Assembly (NCBI GenBank): GCA_964519995.1
Contig: CAZFLY010000045.1
Span: 1-23,303 of the forward strand
Direction of reading: 5' to 3'
Source: CAZFLY01 sp964519995
Lineage (GTDB): Bacteria > Planctomycetota > Phycisphaerae > Sedimentisphaerales > Anaerobacaceae
Length of the DNA: 23,303 nt
Notes under the pieces: generated by a model
Told to the model about the DNA's origin: nothing
What the model saw: the letters and a program-made list of their open reading frames with translations, nothing else
Database searches by the model: none
Part shown: positions 1-6,898 of the stretch, in pieces
Numbering within the stretch: the first letter of the stretch is position 1
Layout of the letters: each line of letters starts with the position of its first letter
Translations under genes and position numbers: made by a program

Positions 1-1
1 A

Positions 2-733
2 CCGCATTGGGTGAGAATAAGACGCGTTCAGAATGACTTCTTTGCTGAGCATTCGGTTGACGGCAACATCTGGGTTGACATTGAGGGTGATAATCCATCA
101 ATGGCTAACATCCCGATGAGCGCCAATACCTACATTGGCTTGCATGTGCTCTCACATGAAGAATTTCAGACGGCCGAAGCAGTCTTCTCCAACGTTAGCA
201 TTACCGGTACCGTTACTCCAACGGGGCCGTTCACCCAATCGCAGGATATTGGCATACTGAGCAACGATGCCGACAGGCTCTACGTCATCGTCGAAGACGA
301 TGATGATAACTCCCATCTCGTTGAGTATCCCGAGCCAAATGCAACACAGATATATGAATGGCAGGATTTCAACATTGACATGCGTGAGTTCACCAATGCT
401 GGCGTAAATACAGCAGCCATTACCAAGATGACCCTTGGTGTTGGCAACAAGGCTGCTCCTGCATCTGCAGGCACAGGCTCTATGTACTTCGATGACATCA
501 GGTTGCACTGGCCTCGATGTGTACCATCGCAGCTACAACCTGTCGGAGACATCAATGACGATTGTGTGGTAGACGAGTCTGACCTTGAGATTATGGCTAA
601 TGAGTGGCTGGATACTGCTACAGAAGAGGTTACGCTTGTAGCCGATCTTGATGACGATGGCGATGTTGACTTTGGTGATTATGCGAAGTTGGCGTCATCC
701 TGGCTTGAGGAGCGTATCTGGCCGGTATTGTAA
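2..733 (+). CDS. Secreted carbohydrate-binding mosaic protein, C-terminal part (dockerin-ended)
   Basis: This is the 3' end of a larger gene. The frame is open to the window edge, where it reads P-H-W-V-R, matching 'PHWVKL' in the downstream paralogue, so the GTG at 11 is internal and not a start. The visible part begins in the second half of a DUF1349-like beta-sandwich (to about 'AVFSNVSITGTV'). It continues with the second half of a jelly-roll carbohydrate-binding domain (RLYVIVEDD...MYFDDIRL). It ends with an intact dockerin-like pair of calcium loops: D-I-N-D-D-C-V-V-D-E-S-D-L followed by NEWL, then D-L-D-D-D-G-D-V-D-F-G-D-Y followed by SSWL. The role is probably extracellular glycan binding or attachment. 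The same modules recur in the same order at 3640-4560, so the two genes are tandem paralogues. No catalytic domain is visible in this fragment. Confidence 0.85.
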   Translation, partial: PHWVRIRRVQNDFFAEHSVDGNIWVDIEGDNPSMANIPMSANTYIGLHVLSHEEFQTAEAVFSNVSITGTVTPTGPFTQSQDIGILSNDADRLYVIVEDDDDNSHLVEYPEPNATQIYEWQDFNIDMREFTNAGVNTAAITKMTLGVGNKAAPASAGTGSMYFDDIRLHWPRCVPSQLQPVGDINDDCVVDESDLEIMANEWLDTATEEVTLVADLDDDGDVDFGDYAKLASSWLEERIWPVL

Positions 734-776
734 GTGCGCTACCAAGTAAGAATGACACTATTCTCTGTATTATTTC

Positions 777-811
777 GGGGCCTATGCAACTGCATAGGCC
801 CTGGTTTTTTT
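777..811 (+). terminator. Rho-independent terminator after the first mosaic gene
   Basis: A perfect 11-bp stem (GGGCCTATGCA at 778-788 with its complement at 791-801) is followed by TGG and a run of seven T (805-811). It lies 44 bp after the stop codon. The left arm and stem are nearly the same as in the hairpin after the second paralogue (5403-5443). Confidence 0.9.
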
Positions 812-853
812 GATCTGACACGAGGAACGACAACAAATCTATAGAAATTGGTC

Positions 854-883
854 TTGCCACAGGCAACGTTAAAAGTGTATAAT
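854..883 (+). promoter_or_regulatory. Candidate sigma70 promoter
   Basis: TTGCCA (854-859) and TATAAT (878-883) are separated by 18 bp. It lies after the upstream terminator and 330 bp before the next large gene. It could therefore give that gene a long leader, or drive a short transcript over 893-1111. Placement is by consensus only. Confidence 0.45.
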
Positions 884-889
884 CAATGT

Positions 890-1147
890 TAGATGGAGGT
901 GGCTTTAGGTGTGTACAGCTCTTTAATTTGGCTGCTTCAAGTAGTTATTCATGGGTGTTACAGTCCCTTTGGTCTTGGAGGAAGGATGTATACACGTCAT
1001 ATAACCGCGTTAAGTGCATGTTTTAAGGAAAGATATAAAGTCAACTTCAATATATTAAAAGAGCCAAATTCTTGCCCGAGAAGACAGATTTTATCAGATG
1101 TTATTTTTTGAAGTTATTTGAGACGGGCGTGATCGGTCATAAGGTTC
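890..1147. other. Intergenic stretch with no convincing gene
   Basis: A 72-codon frame starts at ATG 893. A shorter version starts at ATG 986 with GGAGGAAGG directly in front of it. The peptide has no recognisable domain, is low in complexity cues and has no family I know. I cannot separate it from chance or from a long untranslated leader, and I recognised no known riboswitch fold. Confidence 0.3.
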
Positions 1148-1177
1148 TTGGTATTCGTCGAAAACAACAGGTATTAT
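1148..1177 (+). promoter_or_regulatory. Candidate promoter for the second mosaic gene
   Basis: TTGGTA (1148-1153) and TATTAT (1172-1177) are separated by 18 bp. It lies about 45 bp before the start codon, which gives a normal leader length. Both hexamers are only moderate matches to consensus. Confidence 0.35.
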
Positions 1178-1220
1178 AGTGTGATGAGGAGATTATTTTA
1201 GCTCATTTTAAAGGGTGAAT

Positions 1221-4200
1221 ATGATGTGTAAGAAAATGTGTCTTTTAATTTCTTTGGTTTTGTTGCTTGGTTTGGTTAAAGCGAGCACAGCCAACGGTTT
1301 TGATCCTAATACTGATCCTAATCTTATTGGCTGGTGGAAGCTGGATGAGACATCCGGTACTATTGCTGCTGACTCGTCCGGCAATGGCAACGATGGTACT
1401 TTGTTGGGTGACCCGCAGTGGGCATCTGGGTGGATAAATGGAGCACTGAATCTTGATGGTGACGGTGACTACGTGGATTGCGGCTATGATCCGATCTTTG
1501 ATATAGCGACTAACGAGATGACAGTCGCCGCATGGGTCACTATCAGATCGAATGCCAATGCATGGCAAGTTATCGCCGCTAAGGGAGAATACGCCTGGAG
1601 ACTTAGTGCTGTGAACATGGATCCGAGGTTTCACTTTGGTATAACTTGGTGGGATATTCCCAGTACCTTTGGCGTCGATGGAGTCACTTCGGTTGGCTAC
1701 GACGAATGGCATCACGTCGCTGGATCATTTGATGGTACAAACATAAATGTATATTTGGATGGAGTGCTCGACGCCAGCGCCACTACTACTGAGCCCATAG
1801 GTACTAATACCGAGAGCCTACTTATTGGCAACAATCCTTATGATTTAGTTCGCTACTGGGATGGCCTCATCGACGATGTGCGGATTTACGGCCGGGCTCT
1901 ATCGCAGGCTGAGATAAGGGATTTGATGCCGACGCAGTTAAAGGCTACGTTTCCTAATCCGCTTGATGGGGCAATAATATCCACGACAGCGGCTACACTT
2001 AGCTGGAGAGTTGGAGAGAGCGCTATTCGGCACCACGTGTATTTCGGCGAGAACTTTGAGAATGTGAACAACGGGACCGGAGACACTGACAAAGGCTTGA
2101 TTGATGTGAACTCTTATTCGCCTCAGAACCTGGAAACTGACAGTACATATTACTGGCGGATCGAGGAGGCCCTGGCTGATGGCACTACTATTCACCCGGG
2201 CGATGTCTGGAGCTTTACTATTCTCCCAAAGACCGCCTCTAACCCTGTTCCCAGCAATGGAGCTGAATATGTTGATCCAACTATCTTGTTAGAATGGACT
2301 GAAGGTGCAGATGCAACTGAGCATCATGTCTATTTCGGTGATAACCTCCAGAATGTGGAAGCCGGCACCGGGGGTACAGACAAAGGTACCGTGGTAGGTA
2401 CGACCTATAATCCAGGACCACTTAATTTTGGGAAGGTCTACTATTGGCGCATTGACGTGTTTGATGGTACCGCCACGCATACAGGCGAGATATGGAGTTT
2501 TACCACTGCTGGTCCCAGTGATGGTGTAAAGGGCCAGTACTACAACAACATAACTTTAACAGGCCAACCAGTGCTCACTCGTACAGATTATACAATAGAC
2601 TTTGACTGGGGTGATGATTCTCCGGATATTTTAGTTAACACAGATAACTTCTCCGTCAGGTGGACCACTGAGCTAGATGTGCCATTTACTGAGACTTACA
2701 CCTTTATTACCAATAGTGATGATGGCGTTCGATTGTGGGTAGATGGAGAACTGATCATCGAAAACTGGACTGTTCACGCTGCCACAGAAGATCAGGGTAC
2801 AATCGACCTTGTTGCGGGGCAGAGTGTATCAGTTTTAATGGAGTACTATGAGAGCGGTGGTGGCGCAGTGGCATCTTTAAGCTGGCAAAGTCCATCTATA
2901 CCACGACAAATCATCCCAACTAGTGTGCTGTCATTGCCAGTAATGGCCTCAGGTCCAAACCCAACTAATGGCGCCACAGGGATCAGGCAGACACCTACTC
3001 TTCGGTGGACTGCTGGAGATAAAGCAGCCGAGCACGATGTGTACTTCGGTGATGATCCGAATAATGTAGAAAATGCCGACACAACGACGACAGGTATCTA
3101 CCGTGGCCGACAGGTGCTCGATAACACCAAGTACATTCCCACCGAGGCTCCTCTCGAATGGAATAAGACTTATTACTGGCGAATCGATGAGTACAATACC
3201 GATGCAACAACGAACAAAGGCAATGTCTGGAGCTTTACGACTGCTAATTACATCATTTTGGAAGACTTTGAGGACTACAACGATGTCTGTAACAGGATAT
3301 TCTTTACTTGGGCCGATGGTGCAGGCCACTCCGGCTCTACTACATGTGGAATTGCACCTTCACTCGGTAATGGTACTGGTTCAATGGTAGGCTGGGGAAA
3401 GAAGCCTTTTGTAGAACAGCTAACTATCCATAGTGGCGGCCAGTCGATGCCGCTCTTTTATGATAATTCTGTGTCGCCTTATTACTCAGAAGCTACTCGT
3501 ACATGGGATACACCTCAGGATTGGACGGAGCACGATGTTGCGGCCCTGATAGTCTGGTTCCATGGTATGCGAGAGTATGTAGGAGGCATCAGCTACGATT
3601 CAGCGACACAGACCTACACGATGACCGGTTCAGGCGAAGATATCGAGGATCTCACTGATCCGCGCGAGACAGGCTTCCATGATGAATTCCACTTCGCCTA
3701 CACACAACTGTCCGGTGTAGGCTCGATTATCGCCAAGGTCGAAAACGTCGTGAACACCAATGAATGGGCCAAGGCTGGCGTGATGATTCGAGAGACGCTC
3801 GATGCGAATTCACCCCATGCGATGGTCGTCATTACTCCGGCGCAGGGTGTTGCGTTTCAGTATCGTATTGAAAAAGCCGGTGAGATCGCAAACGTGCAGC
3901 AGACGGATGTCAACGCACCACACTGGGTGAAATTGACGCGTTACGAGAACACCTTCACAGCACAACATTCGGCCGATGGCCAGAACTGGGTTGATGTGCA
4001 AAGTGATGACCCATCTTTGGTGGACATCCCGATGAGCGCCAATACCTACATTGGCCTGGCACTGACCTCGCATGACGCTCTTGCGACAGGTGAAGCGGTC
4101 TTCTCAAACGTCAGCACTACTGGTACCGTCAGTCCAACTGGGCCGTTTACTACCTCGCAGGATATTGGCATAGTTAGCAACTCTGCCGATCGGCTCTACG

Positions 4201-5354
4201 TCATTGTCGAAGACGACGCTGGCCACTCTAAGCTCGTTGAGCATTCGGAGCCAAATGGAACGCAGCATAACACTTGGCAGGAATGGCCCATATCCCTGCT
4301 GGACATCAATGATGCCGGCGTGGATCTGAAGAGCATCAAGAAGATGTACATAGGCGTAGGTGACAGGGATAATCCGGCCTCTGATGGCACAGGCAGGCTA
4401 TACATTGATGATGTCCGGTTGTATAAGCGCGGATGTATACTTTCGCAACGTTCAGCCGATTTCGCTAAGGCAGATTACGCTCCGGCTGGTAATCCTGCCG
4501 GTGATTGCGTGATAGACTATCAAGAAATTGAGATGATGGCACGCGATTGGCTTGTTAGAGATGTAATAACTGAGCCAGGCACAGTCAATCTTATTGCTTA
4601 CTACCCTCTGGATGAGGCGGCCGGCACCACGGCGGCGGATGCGTCCGGTAATGGAAACGACGGCACTCTTATGGGTAATCCACAGTGGGTGCCTGGCATG
4701 CCTCTGTTGGGAGGGAATGCACTGGATCTTGACGGTAGCGGTGACTACGTGAATTGCGGATATGATCCGCTCTTTGATATGGCGAATAACGAGATTACAG
4801 TCGCAGCATGGGTGACTATTCGGGCAATCGGCGGTGAATGGCGGGCTGCTGTCGCTAAGGGCGAAAGTGCCTGGAGGCTTGGTAACGTGAATTTGGATCC
4901 GAGGTTTCACTTTGGTATCACTGTCTGGAATGCCCCCGATACTGCTTCAGTCGATGGAGTCACTGCGGTTGGCTACGATGAATGGCATCACATCGCCGGA
5001 ACGTTTAATGGTGCAAACATCAACGTATATTTGGATGGAGTGCTTGACGCCAGCGCCATTACTACTGAGCCCATAGGTACCAATTCATTGAATGTATTGA
5101 TTGGCGATAATCCCGAAGCCACAGGACGCTATTGGGATGGCCTCATCGATGATGTTCGTATTTACGACTATGCGTTATCGCAGTCCGAGATAGCGTACTT
5201 AGCTAGCGCAGGTTCTACAGGCGGTGAAGTGTATATTCCGCTGTCTTCGCCCGCTGAGTTGTACAAGACCGAGCCACAAGGCTCCAGGGTTATCAACTTC
5301 ATGGACTTTGCCGTTTTAGTGAAAATGTGGCTTGAAGAGCAATTATGGCCGTGA
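1221..5354 (+). CDS. Large secreted LamG / Fn3-like / PA14 / DUF1349-like / dockerin mosaic protein
   Basis: About 1377 residues. ATG at 1221 or 1224 is preferred to the GTG at 1215 because AAAGGG (1210-1215) would overlap the GTG. A signal peptide follows (KK, then LLISLVLLLGLVKA, cut near 'ASTA'). Domains in order, by approximate residue: LamG 35-235; Fn3-like modules 240-335 and 337-434 with repeated 'YYWRI' and 'VWSFTT'; PA14 434-560 ('DDGVRLWVDGELII'); third Fn3-like 575-677; jelly-roll carbohydrate-binding domain 678-1075, split by a DUF1349-like beta-sandwich at about 785-990; first dockerin-like half 1089-1116; second LamG 1126-1330; and a final half-dockerin (V-I-N-F-M-D-F-A ... MWLEEQLWP). 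The likely role is glycan binding outside the cell or on its surface. No glycosidase active site is recognisable. It is a tandem paralogue of the gene that ends at 733. Domain names are from family recognition; binding targets are unknown. Confidence 0.9.
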   Translation: MMCKKMCLLISLVLLLGLVKASTANGFDPNTDPNLIGWWKLDETSGTIAADSSGNGNDGTLLGDPQWASGWINGALNLDGDGDYVDCGYDPIFDIATNEMTVAAWVTIRSNANAWQVIAAKGEYAWRLSAVNMDPRFHFGITWWDIPSTFGVDGVTSVGYDEWHHVAGSFDGTNINVYLDGVLDASATTTEPIGTNTESLLIGNNPYDLVRYWDGLIDDVRIYGRALSQAEIRDLMPTQLKATFPNPLDGAIISTTAATLSWRVGESAIRHHVYFGENFENVNNGTGDTDKGLIDVNSYSPQNLETDSTYYWRIEEALADGTTIHPGDVWSFTILPKTASNPVPSNGAEYVDPTILLEWTEGADATEHHVYFGDNLQNVEAGTGGTDKGTVVGTTYNPGPLNFGKVYYWRIDVFDGTATHTGEIWSFTTAGPSDGVKGQYYNNITLTGQPVLTRTDYTIDFDWGDDSPDILVNTDNFSVRWTTELDVPFTETYTFITNSDDGVRLWVDGELIIENWTVHAATEDQGTIDLVAGQSVSVLMEYYESGGGAVASLSWQSPSIPRQIIPTSVLSLPVMASGPNPTNGATGIRQTPTLRWTAGDKAAEHDVYFGDDPNNVENADTTTTGIYRGRQVLDNTKYIPTEAPLEWNKTYYWRIDEYNTDATTNKGNVWSFTTANYIILEDFEDYNDVCNRIFFTWADGAGHSGSTTCGIAPSLGNGTGSMVGWGKKPFVEQLTIHSGGQSMPLFYDNSVSPYYSEATRTWDTPQDWTEHDVAALIVWFHGMREYVGGISYDSATQTYTMTGSGEDIEDLTDPRETGFHDEFHFAYTQLSGVGSIIAKVENVVNTNEWAKAGVMIRETLDANSPHAMVVITPAQGVAFQYRIEKAGEIANVQQTDVNAPHWVKLTRYENTFTAQHSADGQNWVDVQSDDPSLVDIPMSANTYIGLALTSHDALATGEAVFSNVSTTGTVSPTGPFTTSQDIGIVSNSADRLYVIVEDDAGHSKLVEHSEPNGTQHNTWQEWPISLLDINDAGVDLKSIKKMYIGVGDRDNPASDGTGRLYIDDVRLYKRGCILSQRSADFAKADYAPAGNPAGDCVIDYQEIEMMARDWLVRDVITEPGTVNLIAYYPLDEAAGTTAADASGNGNDGTLMGNPQWVPGMPLLGGNALDLDGSGDYVNCGYDPLFDMANNEITVAAWVTIRAIGGEWRAAVAKGESAWRLGNVNLDPRFHFGITVWNAPDTASVDGVTAVGYDEWHHIAGTFNGANINVYLDGVLDASAITTEPIGTNSLNVLIGDNPEATGRYWDGLIDDVRIYDYALSQSEIAYLASAGSTGGEVYIPLSSPAELYKTEPQGSRVINFMDFAVLVKMWLEEQLWP
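1320..1925 (+). repeat. LamG-coding repeat, copy 1
   Basis: DNA of the first LamG domain. Long runs match copy 2 at 4588-5205 almost base for base. One is around 'GATCCGAGGTTTCACTTTGG' (1620 and 4898); another is the 'TTGGATGGAGTGCT' to 'GAGCCCATAGGTAC' block (1755-1805 and 5033-5083). Identity at this level in synonymous positions points to a fairly recent internal duplication. Confidence 0.8.
4588..5205 (+). repeat. LamG-coding repeat, copy 2, inside the dockerin region
   Basis: Second copy of the LamG domain of the same gene. It lies between the first dockerin-like half (D-C-V-I-D-Y-Q-E-I-E then RDWL, about 4500-4560) and the last one (I-N-F-M-D-F then MWLEEQLWP, 5290-5351). The upstream paralogue has these two halves directly joined and no LamG between them. 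Confidence 0.75.
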
Positions 5355-5402
5355 CAGTGAGTGTCGCTGCAGGCCTGAGTAGTTAGCGAAAATATTGCAT
5401 TT

Positions 5403-5443
5403 AATCGGGGCCTATGTTTCACCATATAGGCCCTGATTGTCTT
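5403..5443 (+). terminator. Terminator after the second mosaic gene
   Basis: AATCGGGGCCTAT (5403-5415) pairs with ATAGGCCCTGATT (5426-5438), with one G-U pair and two further pairs next to the loop. The T-rich end (GTCTTT) is short. The stem shares its core with the terminator at 777-811. Confidence 0.75.
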
Positions 5444-5576
5444 TGGCAACAGATGGCCTTCTTTGTAAACGGAGGAAAAAGGCGCTGGTTTCTCGGCAAA
5501 GGCTTCCAAATTCTAATTGAGTGCCGGTCGACACCTACAACGGTTCTATAGATTCTGAAAGCTTGTAATTTGGCAT

Positions 5577-5605
5577 TTGACGGCCAGAGGTGGCTTCCAT
5601 ATAAT
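5577..5605 (+). promoter_or_regulatory. Sigma70 promoter of bioY
   Basis: TTGACG (5577-5582), a 17-bp spacer and a perfect TATAAT (5600-5605). It predicts a leader of about 75 nt before the BioY start. I saw no clear BirA operator-like palindrome overlapping it. Confidence 0.75.
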
Positions 5606-5688
5606 TGCGTCGAATATCTAAATTTTCTTATTCTTGATAGCTGTGAAGTTGTCGAAAGCTGTTTATCTTATTGAACTTAAGAGAGAAT

Positions 5689-6291
5689 ATGTTAGCGAAT
5701 GTAACAATAGCGGATTTATTACGACCGGTTCATATCAAATGGGCCAGGCTTTATGAGGTTGTTTTAGTTGTTGTTGGTTCTTTGCTTATAGGAGTGTGTG
5801 CGCGGATTGCGGTGTGGTTGCCTTTTAGTCCTGTTCCCATAACGGGACAGACCTTCGCTGTGTTAATGGCAGGAGCGTTGTTTGGCGCTCGGCGAGGCTG
5901 CCTTACAGTGATTGCATACGTAATCGAGGGGGCAATTGGATTGCCCGTGTTTGCTGCAGGACAAGGGGGTCTAGTGGTGCTACTTGGGCCGCGAGGAGGA
6001 TATCTTGTTGGTTTCATCGCCGCTGCCTACATCACCGGATTGCTGGCTGAAAGAGGCTGGAACCGTCGGGTTGGCTGGACTATCTTGGCGATGATTTTTG
6101 GTAGTGTAACTATGTACGCTTACGCTTTGCCATGGTTATGCTGTTTTATGGGTGTTAACAAAACTGTGTTAATTGCGGGCTTGTATCCTTTCATTATCGG
6201 AGACTTGTTGAAGATTATATTGGCAGCGTTAATTCTGCCGTTGGCCTGGGGATTATTGAAATTCACCGGCCTGGTCGATGCAGGAGAATAA
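5689..6291 (+). CDS. bioY: Biotin transporter substrate-binding subunit BioY
   Basis: 200 residues. ATG at 5689 is chosen because AAGAGAG lies just before it; the TTG at 5671 has no such site. BioY is the membrane S-component of ECF-type biotin uptake. The family signature is clear: 'PVPITGQTFAVLMAGALFGA' near residue 50, then 'AIGLPVFAAGQGG' and 'GPRGGYLVGF'. About six hydrophobic membrane segments follow, which is the normal length and layout. No bioM/bioN (ATPase and T-component) lies nearby. It must therefore use a shared energising module encoded elsewhere (group II ECF) or work alone, as has been reported for some BioY proteins. No biotin synthesis gene is in the window. It has its own promoter at 5577-5605 and is followed 47 bp later by a tRNA gene that may be on the same transcript. 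Confidence 0.93.
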   Translation: MLANVTIADLLRPVHIKWARLYEVVLVVVGSLLIGVCARIAVWLPFSPVPITGQTFAVLMAGALFGARRGCLTVIAYVIEGAIGLPVFAAGQGGLVVLLGPRGGYLVGFIAAAYITGLLAERGWNRRVGWTILAMIFGSVTMYAYALPWLCCFMGVNKTVLIAGLYPFIIGDLLKIILAALILPLAWGLLKFTGLVDAGE

Positions 6292-6338
6292 CCGGTCACA
6301 AGTAGTTTGGCTGAGGGCATTTTTGATTTAAAGGTTTT

Positions 6339-6409
6339 TGGGGAATAGTGTAACGGTAGCACGACTGACTCTGGATCAGTTAGTTCAGGTCCGAATCCTG
6401 GTTCCCCAG
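6339..6409 (+). tRNA. tRNA-Gln (anticodon CUG)
   Basis: 71 nt. The acceptor stem TGGGGAA pairs with TTCCCCA (6402-6408), and the discriminator is G6409. The anticodon stem is ACTGA/TCAGT (6364-6368 with 6376-6380) around loop CT-CTG-GA, with the anticodon at 6371-6373. The T arm is TCAGG-TCCGAAT-CCTGG. CCA is not encoded. The weak first acceptor pair and G73 are typical of tRNA-Gln. Confidence 0.95.
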
Positions 6410-6753
6410 TTTCTGCTACTTAATTGTGCGTATGTATGGGCGGATGAGGCGGGTAAGCCACAGAATCTACCCTCAACCAGAATGTTATCTACATATCTCT
6501 ACAGGATTTAAAGCGTACAGCTTTTAAAGATTCTTTTCCCCTCATCGTAAATGGATGCTTAAGGGTATTGAATTGCTGCAACATCTGATATGACCGATAA
6601 TAATTTTAATTATTGTTTAATGAGTACCAAGGATAGTAACCGGTGGTAAAAAAAATGTATTGGCAGGACTACTTGTATAGTTAGATTTGAGCGAGACTTA
6701 AAGAGTGCAGAAGTTAAGTCTAAAAGATTTTGTAAAACTGTGCAAAGAAGAAC
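6410..6753. other. Intergenic stretch after tRNA-Gln
   Basis: No credible open frame. A weak A/T-rich hairpin (TTTAAAGC...GCTTTTAAA, about 6508-6528) followed by TTCTTTTC could end the tRNA transcript. Nothing else was recognised. Confidence 0.35.
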
Positions 6754-6782
6754 TTGACTTTTAATGAAATACAAGGTATAAT
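6754..6782 (+). promoter_or_regulatory. Consensus sigma70 promoter of the beta-helix gene
   Basis: TTGACT (6754-6759), a 17-bp spacer and a perfect TATAAT (6777-6782). The predicted start of transcription near 6789 gives a leader of about 110 nt. That leader holds a small GGGGCC/GGCCTC hairpin (6826-6843) and a tandem repeat. Confidence 0.8.
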
Positions 6783-6842
6783 AGGAAAACAAGTTAAATG
6801 GGGAATTATAGGAAGGAGTAGTATAGGGGCCGTTATAGGCCT

Positions 6843-6890
6843 CGAGTTGTTGAAAGGATAAAGGAGCGAGTTGTTGAAAGGATAAAGGAG
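6843..6890 (+). repeat. Perfect 24-bp tandem duplication carrying the ribosome-binding site
   Basis: Two identical 24-bp units (6843-6866 and 6867-6890) begin CGAGTTGTTG and end ATAAAGGAG; the next four bases (CGAG) start a third unit. Each unit contains AAAGGAG. The downstream copy lies 8 nt before the proposed AUU start at 6899. Confidence 0.9.
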
Positions 6891-6898
6891 CGAGGGAA

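Noticed and set aside
893..1111. 72-codon open frame after the first terminator, with a promoter-like sequence before it
   Set aside because: No recognisable domain, and the ribosome-binding site is directly next to the internal ATG 986. Length is within chance expectation. Kept only as an intergenic note.
6798..6821. Seven-codon ATG...TAG frame in the leader of the beta-helix gene, as a possible regulatory leader peptide
   Set aside because: No clear ribosome-binding site and no run of regulatory codons. The hairpin after it is weak.
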